Shown here: piece after piece, positions 35,670 through 45,501 of the stretch
Layout of the letters: the number at the start of each line of letters is the position of its first letter
Numbering within the stretch: position 1 is the first letter of the stretch
Assembly (NCBI RefSeq): GCF_002741015.1
Contig: NZ_CP016616.1
Coordinates: forward strand, 107,501 to 171,500
Source: Microvirga ossetica
Lineage (GTDB): Bacteria > Pseudomonadota > Alphaproteobacteria > Rhizobiales > Beijerinckiaceae
Length of the DNA: 64,000 nt
Reading direction: 5' to 3'
Notes under the pieces: generated by a model
What the model was told of the DNA's origin: nothing
Database searches by the model: none
Seen by the model: only the letters and a program-made list of their open reading frames with translations
Position numbers and translations under genes: made by a program

Positions 35670-35703
35670 TGTCGGAGGCGACGCCCGAGAGGCCCAAGCA
35701 AGG

Positions 35704-37182
35704 CTACTCTGCCGGCAGCCGCTTTAGCCCGCGTTCGAAGCCATCGTTACTGTCTCTGGCGTAGATATCCTCAATCCGCACGATGTCGTCTTCGCCGAGA
35801 TAGGCCCCGGATTGCACCTCGATGAGGTTGAGTGGCACGCGACCCGGATTTTCGAGTCGGTGCACGCAGCCGAGCGGCAGATAGATCGATTCGTTCTCGC
35901 GCAGAAGAATCTGTTCGTTGTCGCGTGTCACCATCGCCGTGCCGTTGACCACGATCCAGTGCTCGGCGCGATGGTAGTGCATCTGCAATGATAGCTTTTC
36001 GCCAGGCGACACCGTAATGCGCTTCACCTGGAAGCGTTCGCCCGCGTGAAGGCACTGATAGAAGCCCCAGGGGCGATGCACGCGCAGTGTCTGAACGGCG
36101 CTATCATGTCCCCTCGCCTTCAATTCGTCGACGAGCTTCTTGACATCCTGGTCCCGATCCTTCGGCGCCACCAGAATGGCATCCTGGGTTGCCACGATGA
36201 CGAGATCCTCGATGCCGACGGTCGCCACCAACGGACCATCCGAGCGAATATAGCAATCCTTGCTGTCAAGAGCGACTACGTCACCCAAGGCAGCTGTGCC
36301 ATTCTGATCCTTTGCAGCCAATGACCATAGAGCCGACCACGCGCCGATATCCGACCATGCGCAATCCACGGGGACCACTGCGGCATGGGGTGTCTTTTCC
36401 ATCACCGCATAGTCGATCGAGATGTTCGGTGCGCTCTGGAAAGACGTTGGATCGAGACGCAGGAAATCCAGATCGGTAGCCGCCTTGTCGACCGCCTGCA
36501 CACACGCCTGTAGAACTTTCGGCTCCAGACGCTCTAGTTCTTCCAGAAAGCGGCGCGCCGGGAGCAGGAAGATACCGCTGTTCCATGCATAGGTTCCGGA
36601 CGCCACATACCCGGCGGCAGTGTCTGCATCGGGCTTTTCTTTGAAGCCCTGGACACGGCGGATCCGTGGATCGTCGAGACTCTCTCCGCAGTGAATATAG
36701 CCATATCCTGTCTCCGGAGCATCGGGCGTGATGCCGAAGAGCACGAAATAGCCCTGCTCGGCGGCTTTCGTTCCTACTTCGACGGCAGCCTGAAATGCCG
36801 CTACGTCACCGATGCTGTGGTCGGCCGGCATCAGCAGAATCAGGCTGTCCGGATTTCGGCGGGTGGCCAATATGGCTGCTGCCGCCGCCGCCGGGCAGGT
36901 ATTGCGTCCGAATGGCTCGAGCACAATGGTAGCATCCCCGCATCTCATCTCACGGAGCTGCTCCGCAATCAGGAATCGGTGCTCCGCATTGGCAATAACG
37001 AGAGGTGCTCCGAAAAGCGGCGATCCGGATACCCTCTGTAGGGTCTCCTGCAAAAGGCTTCTCTGTCCGAGAAGCGGGAGAAGCTGCTTCGGATAAGCCT
37101 CTCTGGAAAGAGGCCACAGGCGGCTTCCTGTGCCGCCCGACAGGATAACCGGAGTAATATGGCTCATCTCTGACATATCCAC
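35704..37182 (-). CDS. manC: mannose-1-phosphate guanylyltransferase / mannose-6-phosphate isomerase
   Basis: A 492-residue bifunctional enzyme. The N-terminal nucleotidyltransferase has the signature ILSGGTGSRLWPLSREAYPKQL and a later VQGFKEKPD motif. The C-terminal cupin phosphomannose isomerase has LSLQMHYHRAEHWIVVNGTA and YLPLGCVHRLENPG. It makes GDP-mannose from mannose-1-phosphate (and mannose-6-phosphate from fructose-6-phosphate), supplying mannose, rhamnose or fucose residues to the exopolysaccharide encoded upstream on the same strand. An IS630 element now sits about 140 bp upstream of its start and may separate it from an older promoter. Confidence 0.95.
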   Translation of the reverse strand: MDMSEMSHITPVILSGGTGSRLWPLSREAYPKQLLPLLGQRSLLQETLQRVSGSPLFGAPLVIANAEHRFLIAEQLREMRCGDATIVLEPFGRNTCPAAAAAAILATRRNPDSLILLMPADHSIGDVAAFQAAVEVGTKAAEQGYFVLFGITPDAPETGYGYIHCGESLDDPRIRRVQGFKEKPDADTAAGYVASGTYAWNSGIFLLPARRFLEELERLEPKVLQACVQAVDKAATDLDFLRLDPTSFQSAPNISIDYAVMEKTPHAAVVPVDCAWSDIGAWSALWSLAAKDQNGTAALGDVVALDSKDCYIRSDGPLVATVGIEDLVIVATQDAILVAPKDRDQDVKKLVDELKARGHDSAVQTLRVHRPWGFYQCLHAGERFQVKRITVSPGEKLSLQMHYHRAEHWIVVNGTAMVTRDNEQILLRENESIYLPLGCVHRLENPGRVPLNLIEVQSGAYLGEDDIVRIEDIYARDSNDGFERGLKRLPAE

Positions 37183-37323
37183 TGGAACAGGACGGTCGAT
37201 AGAACGAAACGCGAACTACGCTGACCGCGCTCAAGAACTCAAGCTCGATACGCGCTGATGATAAAACATCCGCATGTTTGTCATTATTACTATTTTGAGG
37301 TTGAGCAAAATGGCCGGGTTCTA

Positions 37324-38374
37324 GAGCATCGGACGGTTAAACGGACGCATATCCGGCAGCCTTAAGGTAGTTCCAGCACTCTTGTGGTTCGAACAGGTTG
37401 CAGATCTCACCGAGCGCTCGCCAGAGCGCGTCGAACGTTCGGGCCTCGGCCTTGCGCAAGTGCGCTTTGATCTTGGCAAAGGCCTGTTCAATTGGATTAA
37501 GATCAGGCGAATAAGCAGGTAAAAACAGGAACCAGGCTCCGCGTTGCTTCAGACACTGAGCGGCCTTCTCGCTCTTGTGGACAGCCAGGTTGTCGAGAAT
37601 CACCACATCGCCTTTGCGCAGCGTCGGCGCGAGCTGCGTCTCAATGTAAGCCTCGAACGCCAACCGGGTGATCGGGCCATCGATGATCCACGGCGCGCAC
37701 AACTCGTTGCACCGTAGCCCAGCCAGAAAGGTATGGGTTTTCCAGTGTCCAAAGGGAGCTTTCATGCGTAGGCGCTGGCCCCTGCGGCTCCGCCCGCGCA
37801 GGCGCGTCATCTTGGTGTTGACATACGTCTCGTCCAGGAACACCAGCCGGTGCGTCTCCTGGCGCATGCGCGGCTGGCGCTGGGCATGCCAGACCCGGCG
37901 CTCATCCCGCACATCGGCGCGTGCGCACTCCGCCGCCATCAGGCATTTTTTTATATGAGAAGCCGTGCCGGCACAGGAAGCGCGAGAGCATCGCGGGAGC
38001 CGCAACGATCCCATGCTCAGTCAGCAGCCTTGCGGCCAGCTCGGGCATGGTGATGGCCGGCTCGGCCTCGACCGTCTGGATCAAGAAGCTCTCATAGGGC
38101 ACCAGCTTGCCGCGTCCGGGCGGACGGCCTTGCCGGGCCGGTGCCGGCGAGCCGAACCGCCGCTTCCGCTGCACCAGCTTGATGGCGAAACTCTCGCTGA
38201 CGTCAAAGTGCTGGGCTGCCGCCCGGCAGGAATGACCTGCATCGACAAAGTCGGCGACGCGCACCCGCAGATCCAGGGAATAGCAATGACCCATAATCCA
38301 CCTCCCAGTCCAGGCAGTGAATCACAGCTCGGCCTCGCACAGAAGCCAGGAGTCTCATTTCCGGTCCGAGGCTC
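37324..38374 (-). mobile_element. IS630 family insertion sequence
   Basis: A 1051-bp element flanked by the TA target duplication (37322-37323 and 38375-38376). Ends: GAGCATCGGACGG on the left and CCGGTCCGAGGCTC on the right, imperfect inverted repeats. It lies in the gap between manC and the RTX beta-helix gene and does not break a visible gene. Confidence 0.8.
37337..38294 (-). CDS. IS630 transposase, two frames joined by frameshift
   Basis: The first frame (38294 down to about 37948) gives an HTH region ([38 protein letters not shown]). The second frame carries the DDE domain: [29 protein letters not shown] and [19 protein letters not shown]. They overlap at a run of seven A bases (T7 at 37946-37952 on the plus strand), the type of slippery site used for programmed frameshifting in IS630 elements. 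The join would read SYKK followed by [11 protein letters not shown]. All three catalytic acids are present, so it is probably active. Confidence 0.82.
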
Positions 38375-38498
38375 TAAGGGGCGCGAGCATTGAACCCCGC
38401 TTCCTGTGGAATGCGGCAGATCGGGATTTCTACGCGCCATCCACGCTCGGATCAGATGAGGCCAGCAAGACGTTCCGGCATCGATGCCGCAAAGCAAA

Positions 38499-38523
38499 GC
38501 GGCCCCGGTATGACCGGGGCCGC
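38499..38523 (-). terminator. Rho-independent terminator of the RTX beta-helix gene
   Basis: GCGGCCCCGG (38499-38508) pairs perfectly with CCGGGGCCGC (38514-38523) around a 5-nt loop. On the minus strand it is followed by TTTGCTTTGC. It lies 27 bp beyond the stop codon. Confidence 0.75.
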
Positions 38524-38549
38524 CTCGCTGCTGATGGATCAGACGAATG

Positions 38550-40322
38550 TTAGATGATGTAGAAGTCGGCAGCGGTGAGTGCAGCCTTGTTCTCGATCAC
38601 GGCGAACTTCACTGCGGCGGTCGAGCCCGTGCCGTCCGCGTCGTAGGAAAGATCGCCCGTCTGCTTGTTGTAGATGATCCGATCGCTGGAATCCAACGCC
38701 TTGGTGCCGGTGACGAAAGCGCTCGAGGAGAGGCTGCCGGCCGCCAGCTTGGTGAAGACGGCATCGCCGAGTTGGATCGTGTCGTCGGCGGGGTTGAAGT
38801 CGACGACCACATCCACGTTGTTGCTACCCAACTTGAGGGCGTTGCTCCCAGCCGAGGCGAACACGAAGGTGTCCTTGCCCGAGCCGCCGATCAGCACGTC
38901 GCTGCCGTTCATACCCCAGAGCGTGTCGTTGCCGGACTTGCCGTCGATCAGGTCGTTGCCTGACGTGCCCATCAGATCGTTGGCGCTGGTCGTGCCGTTG
39001 ATCGTCTTAGTGGTGGTCGGCCGCGGCGAGGGAGTCGGGGTCGGAGTGGGCGTCGGGGTCGTGTCGACCACATCGGCGACCTTGAAGGTGACGGTACCGG
39101 TGTCGGTGTCACCGTCCGTGTCCTTGGCAGTGTAGCTGAAGCTGTCCGTGCCGAAGAAGTTGGCCTTCGGCGTGTAGACGAAGGAACCGTCGGCGTTGAG
39201 CTTCACGCTGCCGCCCTGAGCCGTCGCGAAGGTGCCGGCAACTGCCGCTTTACCACCATCGGGAGCCGAGTCATTGGCGAGAACGCCCTTCGTCGCGTCG
39301 ACCGAGAGAACCACGTCTTCCGTTGCACCATAGCTGTCGTCTGCAGCCACGACAGGATCGTCGCCCGGGGTTGGCGTCGGGGTCGGCGTCGGGCCGGGGG
39401 TCGGAGCCGGGATGGGGCTGCTTTGGACCGTGTTGGGCGAAATCGTCGAGTTGATGAGGCCCGTGTTGGCGCCGTAGGTGCTGTAGTGCACGTCGCCGAC
39501 GCCAGCCAGCACGTTGTTGGTGATCACGATGCCCGACGACGGCAGCATGCGGTCGCCGTTCTCGTTGCAGATCTGGATCCCGGCAGCCGGCTTGCCGCCG
39601 CGGTAGAAGGCGGTGTCGTAGGAATGCGACACGGTGTTGTACTGCACCACCGCATCCTGCGCGTTGTCGAGATAGACGCCGACGCTGTAGCTGTCGTAGA
39701 CGGTGTTGCCGGTGATCTTGGCGCCCTTGGTGAACATGGCGCCGACGCCTTCACCCCAGTTGTCGTAGACGTTGTTGTTGCTGATCGTGCTGTTGTCGGA
39801 CATGGCGAGGCTGATGCCCTGGGCCCAGCCGCCGGACCAGGTGCGGCTCATGTTCTCCTTGACGTTGCGCCAGACCTCGTTGCCGTCGATCACGTTGTTG
39901 TACGACACGCCGGGGCTCGAGTATCCGGCATAGATGCCGGCGCGGAAGCTGTCGTGGACGTTGTTGTCGAGCACCTTGGAATCGTGCGAGCCCCACAGGC
40001 CGATGCCGGTGCGGGTCGCGTTGACGACCTCGAAGCCCTGGAAGGTGATGTAGTCGCCGCTGATCACGACGAGATCGGTGTTGGCCGGGGTGCCGGCGCC
40101 GTCGATGACCACCTTCGCCCCGTCGACGGGCTTGAAGGTGATCTGGCCCGAGGCGGTGCCGTTCGTGGCGATGCTGACGGTGCCCTTATAGGTGCCGGCG
40201 GCGACCAGCACGGTGTCGCCGGCCTGGGCCAGCTGCGCCGCCTTGGTGATCGATTTCACCGGGCTGCCGGAGGCGCCGGAACCGGAGTCGCTGCCCGTCG
40301 TCGAGACATAAATAGTGGCCAT
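38550..40322 (-). CDS. secreted right-handed beta-helix protein with Ig-like and RTX domains
   Basis: A 590-residue protein without a Sec signal. Residues 1-290 form a parallel beta-helix (MATIYVSTTGSDSGSG, FQGFEVVNATRTGIGLWGSHD, NVYDNWGEGVGAMF, SVGVYLDNAQDAVVQYN). A Pro-Thr linker, a VCBS/cadherin-like domain (GVLANDSAPDGG, GTDSFSYTAKDTDGD), a second linker and hemolysin-type calcium repeats follow (GTSGNDLIDGKSGNDTLWG), then a C-terminal secretion region ending AADFYII. This architecture marks type I export; PrsDE-like genes lie at 7.7-10.8 kb. Related beta-helix proteins are polysaccharide lyases or mannuronan epimerases, so it may modify the EPS. The Sec-exported protein at 52-53 kb is a paralogue. 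Confidence 0.88.
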   Translation of the reverse strand: MATIYVSTTGSDSGSGASGSPVKSITKAAQLAQAGDTVLVAAGTYKGTVSIATNGTASGQITFKPVDGAKVVIDGAGTPANTDLVVISGDYITFQGFEVVNATRTGIGLWGSHDSKVLDNNVHDSFRAGIYAGYSSPGVSYNNVIDGNEVWRNVKENMSRTWSGGWAQGISLAMSDNSTISNNNVYDNWGEGVGAMFTKGAKITGNTVYDSYSVGVYLDNAQDAVVQYNTVSHSYDTAFYRGGKPAAGIQICNENGDRMLPSSGIVITNNVLAGVGDVHYSTYGANTGLINSTISPNTVQSSPIPAPTPGPTPTPTPTPGDDPVVAADDSYGATEDVVLSVDATKGVLANDSAPDGGKAAVAGTFATAQGGSVKLNADGSFVYTPKANFFGTDSFSYTAKDTDGDTDTGTVTFKVADVVDTTPTPTPTPTPSPRPTTTKTINGTTSANDLMGTSGNDLIDGKSGNDTLWGMNGSDVLIGGSGKDTFVFASAGSNALKLGSNNVDVVVDFNPADDTIQLGDAVFTKLAAGSLSSSAFVTGTKALDSSDRIIYNKQTGDLSYDADGTGSTAAVKFAVIENKAALTAADFYII

Positions 40323-41491
40323 AGCTTTGCTCGCTTTTTTCTCGTTCTGAAAATGGAAAGGGAATGTTTCTTGAAGCGCAGGCTAGGTCGCCAGCGCCCC
40401 TCTTCCGCGAGGAAGAATGTCGATTTATGTGAAGTGCAGTGTTTGCTGCCTCAACACACCAATGGTCTTGGTGATGAAATATTTGAAATTGTAAGCCCCT
40501 TTATTTTTAAAATACGTTAGTAATTATTTTTATTAACAACTCAACATTTATTATTTCTACTAAGTGTATTCTTCTTATTGTTGATCACTGCCGACCTCCT
40601 TTCATTTCGAAATCGGGCGGGAGAGTCACAAAGCTCTATTTTTATTGATCGCTAGAGCAATTTAGCAAACCGCAGACAATATTGGTGAGCGCCACAGGGC
40701 GCACCGTGAATGTCGCCGCTATTGGATTGCCTTCGGAGCTATCTTTGACCGCAAGGTTGCTTTGTCAGGATCAATTCTCAAGAGCAAAGACGGGCCGATG
40801 ACCGCAAGCCCAAACGAGCCCGCTCATGCCCTGCAAAGCAGAAGCACAACATTCCTATGCCGCGTGGAGAAATAGACGAAAGCCTTGGATCGGCTCCCAG
40901 CAAAACAGCCGTTAAAAACGCGCCAAAAGACGGCGGAGGATACGCTTAATAGGTTATATTAAGCAAATTCCTGGCTGCATATAGATGCGATATGATTGTC
41001 ATTGGATACCCCTAGCGTTTGTTAATTTATGTTCTTATGAATTTATTGATGCAAGAGATATACGTCTAATTATGACATCAATAAGGCAATACTGATCGAA
41101 TGAATGTCGATCTCAACACACTCATCTTGCTGTGAAAGGATGAAGTTTGTATTCCTAGAAGAATGCGCGAACCAGAAAAGGAAAATTGTACTATCTATAC
41201 TGATCGCTCATCGCGGTAAAAATCGCGATAACAACGGCAATACCCTGAGGATATCGATCAGCATCCCCGCCTCCCCCATGAGCCGATCACGAACACGTTG
41301 CTTGCTGAATTTGACGGCTGAGACCGGCAGAGCGAATAAGCTAAGCGTCGGTCTGCTGACGGATGTGAAGGCAGGCGCCATCCCTCGGCGCCTCGCAATC
41401 AAGGTTACGAGTTTTTGCCGGCCCAAGTGGTTACACGTAAGCGAAGTCTCAAAACTTGCACGTTCCTCTGGCGCAGATTCATGCGCACCTG
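40323..41491. other. 1.17-kb AT-rich spacer, no gene seen
   Basis: Much richer in A and T than its flanks, with runs such as TTATTATTTCTACTAAG near 40.55 kb. Open frames here lack motifs and ribosome binding sites. It is upstream of the RTX beta-helix gene and downstream of the ExoF-like gene on the minus strand, so it probably contains the promoter of the former. A decayed gene cannot be excluded. Confidence 0.5.
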
Positions 41492-42757
41492 TCAGTCGAT
41501 ACGCAGAGCAATCTCGACGACATCACCCGGCAATAGTTCCGTGTTCTCTCCGGAGACGATCTTCTCGTAGCGATCGTTCACCCTTCGTGAAATGGAGATC
41601 TCGGGCCGGGCACTAGAACCCAAAGGCGATTGCGACCGGACACTGCCTGTATACGCGAGAAGCTTTTGCTGAAGTCCCGCCAACCGCGGACGTATCGACG
41701 AAAGCTGAAGCGTTGCACTCTGCAACTCCTGAAGGAGCTCATCGCGCCTTGATTCCTCCACCTTGGCTAAGTTCCGCACGACCTCCTCGCGTTCCTTGCG
41801 GGCCTGCTCCAGTTGCGCCATGGTTTGAAGGTGCCTCGATGCGGAAACGAGGCTTGCCCGTCTCGCATCCATGACCCGGGTGATCGGAACAGTTCCACGA
41901 TCGTGAAGCTCCTTCAGATTCTTCAGATCGTCCAAATCGGTCTGCATCGCCTCCTTTTCTTTCTGCTGCTGCTCGGACAGGATCGAGATCTGGGTGTCGG
42001 ACTGCGAAATCCTGCGCTCCATATAGCTCTTTTCTTTCTTCAGGTTTCCCGTTCTGCTGGAATAGCGATCGTTCTCGACCGCAGATATCTGCATCAACAA
42101 TGTTTCAGGAATCCGCACGCTGTCGATTTCCTTGTCATTGGCGTCAGAAGTCTCGCCCAACTCAGTTTTCAGGCGCTTTACCTGCAACATCACCTGAACA
42201 TACTGAACCTGAAGGGTCTCATACTCGCTTCTCGAATCCACCAACTGTGTGAGCGGACTATCGGGCCTGCTCCGTATGGTGTCATAGCCGCCGGCAACGG
42301 CGAGCGATTGCCGAACCGTCATGCCCGGCCGGAACGGCTGCTCGCCTGGCTTCGATACATCACCATTGATATAAATCGGGCGATAATCGACGATGTTGAG
42401 CGTGACCTCTTCCGGCATCAACGTGAAGACAAGCTCTCGGCCTTCAGCCGTTCTCTGGCGCATCATTCTCTTCGGGATTTCCGCGTTGATTTTTGCCCGA
42501 AGCTCCGAGAGCGTCAGCCCAGCAGCCTTGATCTCACCCATAACGGGAAGCGAAACGGTGCCGTCCAAACCAAGGACAGCCTTGTGCTGCAGCTGCGGCG
42601 TGCCTGTGATGGTGATCTCTATCGTGTCACCAGAGGCAAGTCTGTATTCCGCTGCAATGCTGGCGCTCCCGCAAAGGAGAATGCCACCGAGAAGCGCGAG
42701 AACAGCCACGATTGGGCTTTTCGTTGGGTTTGACATCAGTTTCACAGCCATTTTCAC
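41492..42757 (-). CDS. polysaccharide export protein, ExoF-like
   Basis: A 421-residue protein: signal segment (SPIVAVLALLGGILLCGSASIAAEY), a Poly_export domain (YRLASGDTIEITITGTPQLQ, LDGTVSLPVMGEIKAAG), an SLBB segment (RPIYINGDVSKPGEQPFRPGMTVRQSL), then a long coiled coil (about 190-370) and a short end domain (ENTELLPGDVVEIAL). Length and layout match rhizobial ExoF rather than Wza, which lacks the coiled coil. It should act in the periplasm and outer membrane in EPS export. It is alone on its strand side, 168 bp after the glycosyltransferase trio. Confidence 0.9.
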   Translation of the reverse strand: MKMAVKLMSNPTKSPIVAVLALLGGILLCGSASIAAEYRLASGDTIEITITGTPQLQHKAVLGLDGTVSLPVMGEIKAAGLTLSELRAKINAEIPKRMMRQRTAEGRELVFTLMPEEVTLNIVDYRPIYINGDVSKPGEQPFRPGMTVRQSLAVAGGYDTIRSRPDSPLTQLVDSRSEYETLQVQYVQVMLQVKRLKTELGETSDANDKEIDSVRIPETLLMQISAVENDRYSSRTGNLKKEKSYMERRISQSDTQISILSEQQQKEKEAMQTDLDDLKNLKELHDRGTVPITRVMDARRASLVSASRHLQTMAQLEQARKEREEVVRNLAKVEESRRDELLQELQSATLQLSSIRPRLAGLQQKLLAYTGSVRSQSPLGSSARPEISISRRVNDRYEKIVSGENTELLPGDVVEIALRID

Positions 42758-42925
42758 CCCCTCATTTCCCAGCAGATGCCTTACAGTCTCGGTTCGCGCC
42801 TGAAAGCATCCAGAACCTTCTCTCCGACTGACCCTCAGACTAGCTTCTACCTACCAGCGTCATCGAGAATCATAACTTCGTCCTATGTGACCTTGCGACC
42901 AGACATCAGATCGCACTTGGTCAAA

Positions 42926-44314
42926 CTAGCGCCCCAACGCCTCGGCAACTTGCGAAAGCCCGTTGTGACCGGTTTGAGCGCGCTCTCGGCCCGGGATCGT
43001 TTCCGGGCCTAACGAAGCCTCCGCAGACTTTCCCATCACCGATGCCAGATACTTTCTCCACTTTGCCTCAGCCCTTTGCTGGCCGAAGTTGGCTTCAGCC
43101 CAGAGCCGCGCATTCTCCGCAATCACGGGAAGGCTATCGTCATTGCTTCGAACCCGCTTCAGCAGCACGGCAAGGTCCTCCGAAGATTTCCAGGTGAGAA
43201 CATTGACATCGGGCTCCAAGCCCATTCCCGTGATTGCCGTGTCATGAGCGAGGACAACGACCTTATTAAGCGCGGCATGGACGACCTTCGTCTTGATGCC
43301 GCCCTGCAGCAGTTCCGGGACCAACATCGCCTTATACTTCTGCAACTCGTCATCGAGATCCTCTACATAGCCCTCGAAGCGAATGTTGGGGGAGAACTCG
43401 TAACCGATGCCCTTTTCTCCCACGACGTGAAGACAAACGTCCTCCAGGCCACAAGAACCAAGTTCCCCAAGAATTCTGTTGTCGAACTTATGTACGGCGT
43501 CCCGATTGGGTTGATAGGAAAAAGCTCCAAGAAAGACCAGCTCGCACCGGCGATCCTCAAATGGAGCAACCCCAGTCGGCCCTTTCACCGATAGCGGAGT
43601 CGTAAAAATCGATCGCGATGAGGCCGATGCGAGGGTTGCTGCCTCCGTTGGACTGACCGCTAACGTCAGACCCGCTTGCTGGGCCACAGCTATTTCCCGT
43701 CGTGCGAGAATTGCCGCCTCTCTCCGCAGGATGATCTCGAGTACAGGCCGGACCAGCCAGCTCAATGCTCGGAGAGCAGGAGCCTTGTGGTAGCCGAGCA
43801 GCCCGTCCAATCCTCTCTGCCCCTTCGCAAGAAGTCCGTACCGCAGGGACAGCAGATCATCGAGGTCGGATATCCACGGCAGGCCCAAAAATTCGCCGTA
43901 GACCGCGGTTCTCACCATGTCCGTGACGACAACGTCCACCTTCTCGGCGCGTGCGATATCACGCAGTGCCGTTTTCGCTCTCCCGCTTAAATAGAGGCAC
44001 TCGTTCAGAGATTTTCGCCCAGGCAGGAACCCAGAGCCGAGTTGGATCATCAGCTCCCATGGGCGAGGGCCGTCGATTCTGACATATCGCACCTGCTCGC
44101 ACTCGCCCGGCGACCCGCTGGCATCGCTGTCCTTGCCGGCACCGAAATGCGCAACAATGACACGGTGGCCCAGCTTGGCCAGGCTCTCGACGGTCGTGCG
44201 CAGCACGGACTTCCGCCCTGTCAACTGACCACGCAAGTCGCGAGTAGCGACCAAAAGTATGGTTAATTGCCCATTCCCGATCGAGCCATCAATGAGATCG
44301 TCGATGCTCATCAT
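42926..44314 (-). CDS. glycosyltransferase, GT4-like (3 of 3)
   Basis: A 462-residue GT-B fold protein: N-terminal domain TILLVATRDLRGQLTGRK and SVLRTTVESLAKLGHRVIVAHFGAG; C-terminal domain ELVFLGAFSYQPNRDAVHKF, IRFEGYVEDLDDELQKYKAMLVPELLQGGIKTKVVHA, which is the nucleotide-sugar region. The usual ExxxG is replaced by LLQGGIKTK, as in several GT4-related EPS enzymes. Its ATG overlaps the stop of the next glycosyltransferase, so the three are one translational unit. The sugar transferred is unknown. Confidence 0.85.
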   Translation of the reverse strand: MMSIDDLIDGSIGNGQLTILLVATRDLRGQLTGRKSVLRTTVESLAKLGHRVIVAHFGAGKDSDASGSPGECEQVRYVRIDGPRPWELMIQLGSGFLPGRKSLNECLYLSGRAKTALRDIARAEKVDVVVTDMVRTAVYGEFLGLPWISDLDDLLSLRYGLLAKGQRGLDGLLGYHKAPALRALSWLVRPVLEIILRREAAILARREIAVAQQAGLTLAVSPTEAATLASASSRSIFTTPLSVKGPTGVAPFEDRRCELVFLGAFSYQPNRDAVHKFDNRILGELGSCGLEDVCLHVVGEKGIGYEFSPNIRFEGYVEDLDDELQKYKAMLVPELLQGGIKTKVVHAALNKVVVLAHDTAITGMGLEPDVNVLTWKSSEDLAVLLKRVRSNDDSLPVIAENARLWAEANFGQQRAEAKWRKYLASVMGKSAEASLGPETIPGRERAQTGHNGLSQVAEALGR

Positions 44315-45501
44315 GATTGCTTTCGCTGAGCGTTATGAAAGTAGGCGGAATGCAGTTCCTCTGAATAACTGTCGAGGTCGGTATACTTTCGTGCCGCTTG
44401 CTTTCCCTGATCGGAAAGCGCCGCTCGCAGTTCGGGCTTACCTACAACCTCACCGAGCGCAGTCGCAAGCTGCTCTTCGTCGCCGGCTTTCACAAGAACC
44501 CCGGCACCGTCTCGTATGACCGTAGAAACGTCTCCAACATCCGTCGCGATGACGGGGAGTCCAGCTCCCATCGCCTCGAGCAACACCATTGGAAGGCCCT
44601 CCCACAGGGATGGCAGGACGAAAACATCGGCGGCGGCCATCAACCGGCCAACGTCGCTTCGAGAGCCGATCAGCTGTACATATCGCTCGCCCTCCGACGC
44701 ATTTACGACCTGAATGAGACGGTCATGATCATCGCCTCCGCCGACGATGAGCAACTTGGCGTCTGGGGTTGTCCGTACGACGTCACGAAATGCCTTTATC
44801 AGTATATCGAACCCTTTTCCGAACGTCAGCCGGCCGACCGATATTACGACGATGTCTTCAGGAACGTATCCGAAAGAAGATCTCACCCGAGATCGCTCAT
44901 CGGGACTCAAAGGCGGCGACTTCTCGACGCGGTTTTCAATGACGCTCATTGGCGTGCGACCTACGCGATTGGCCTGCATTTTCGCGACGCGCGGCCCGCA
45001 AGCGACAACCAGATCCGAGCCATAGCTCAAGGCCAATCTCTCCAAAAAGCTCTTCACGCGATCACGCCAGGTCTGACACTCAGGACCTTGACTGTGCAGG
45101 GTCACGATGAAACGCGCTCCAATCATCTTTGAAAGGATCGTTCCGACTATCGCCGCGTGAGTGAGATGAGCGTGAATAATCTGCGGCTTCCACTCACGAA
45201 TTTGTTTCCACAAGACCTTCCAGGAAGCCAGGTCGAATAGGCCATTCTGCTGGATATCGATCAACTCCAACCCTAGCGCCCTTATCCGCTCAGAAGCGGA
45301 TGTCGGTCCAGAGAGGTTTATGACACGAATTGAGTAGGGGCCGCTGCGCATTGCGCGAAGCTGAACATCAAGCACACGCTGAGCTCCACCGATTCCAAGG
45401 TCATCGATGATGAGAACCACATCCTTGACCCGCGGCGGAATCGCGTCATGCCTGCCGCTGACGAATTTGTCCCCGGAGCGTATGAGTGCATTCATATTCA
45501 T
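44311..45501 (-). CDS. glycosyltransferase family 4 (2 of 3)
   Basis: A 396-residue GT4 enzyme. N-terminal acceptor domain: VVLIIDDLGIGGAQRVLDVQL and QIIHAHLTHAAIVGTIL. C-terminal donor domain: VVISVGRLTFGKGFDILIKAF, AKLLIVGGGDDHDRLI and VFVLPSLWEGLPMVLLEAMGAGLPVIATDVG, containing the ExxxxxxE motif of retaining GT-B enzymes. It overlaps both neighbouring glycosyltransferase genes. It adds a sugar to the lipid-linked EPS repeat unit in the cytoplasm; specificity not readable. Confidence 0.92.
   Translation of the reverse strand: MNMNALIRSGDKFVSGRHDAIPPRVKDVVLIIDDLGIGGAQRVLDVQLRAMRSGPYSIRVINLSGPTSASERIRALGLELIDIQQNGLFDLASWKVLWKQIREWKPQIIHAHLTHAAIVGTILSKMIGARFIVTLHSQGPECQTWRDRVKSFLERLALSYGSDLVVACGPRVAKMQANRVGRTPMSVIENRVEKSPPLSPDERSRVRSSFGYVPEDIVVISVGRLTFGKGFDILIKAFRDVVRTTPDAKLLIVGGGDDHDRLIQVVNASEGERYVQLIGSRSDVGRLMAAADVFVLPSLWEGLPMVLLEAMGAGLPVIATDVGDVSTVIRDGAGVLVKAGDEEQLATALGEVVGKPELRAALSDQGKQAARKYTDLDSYSEELHSAYFHNAQRKQS

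Noticed and set aside
36046..36324. Plus-strand frames inside manC, and similar long antisense frames at 446-1033, 2434-4032, 9012-10997 and 19161-21011
   Set aside because: These are shadows of well-supported genes on the other strand or in another frame and have no domain similarity.
41104..41616. 170-residue plus-strand frame
   Set aside because: Its 3' part lies antisense to the ExoF-like gene and the rest is in AT-rich spacer; no motif or ribosome binding site.
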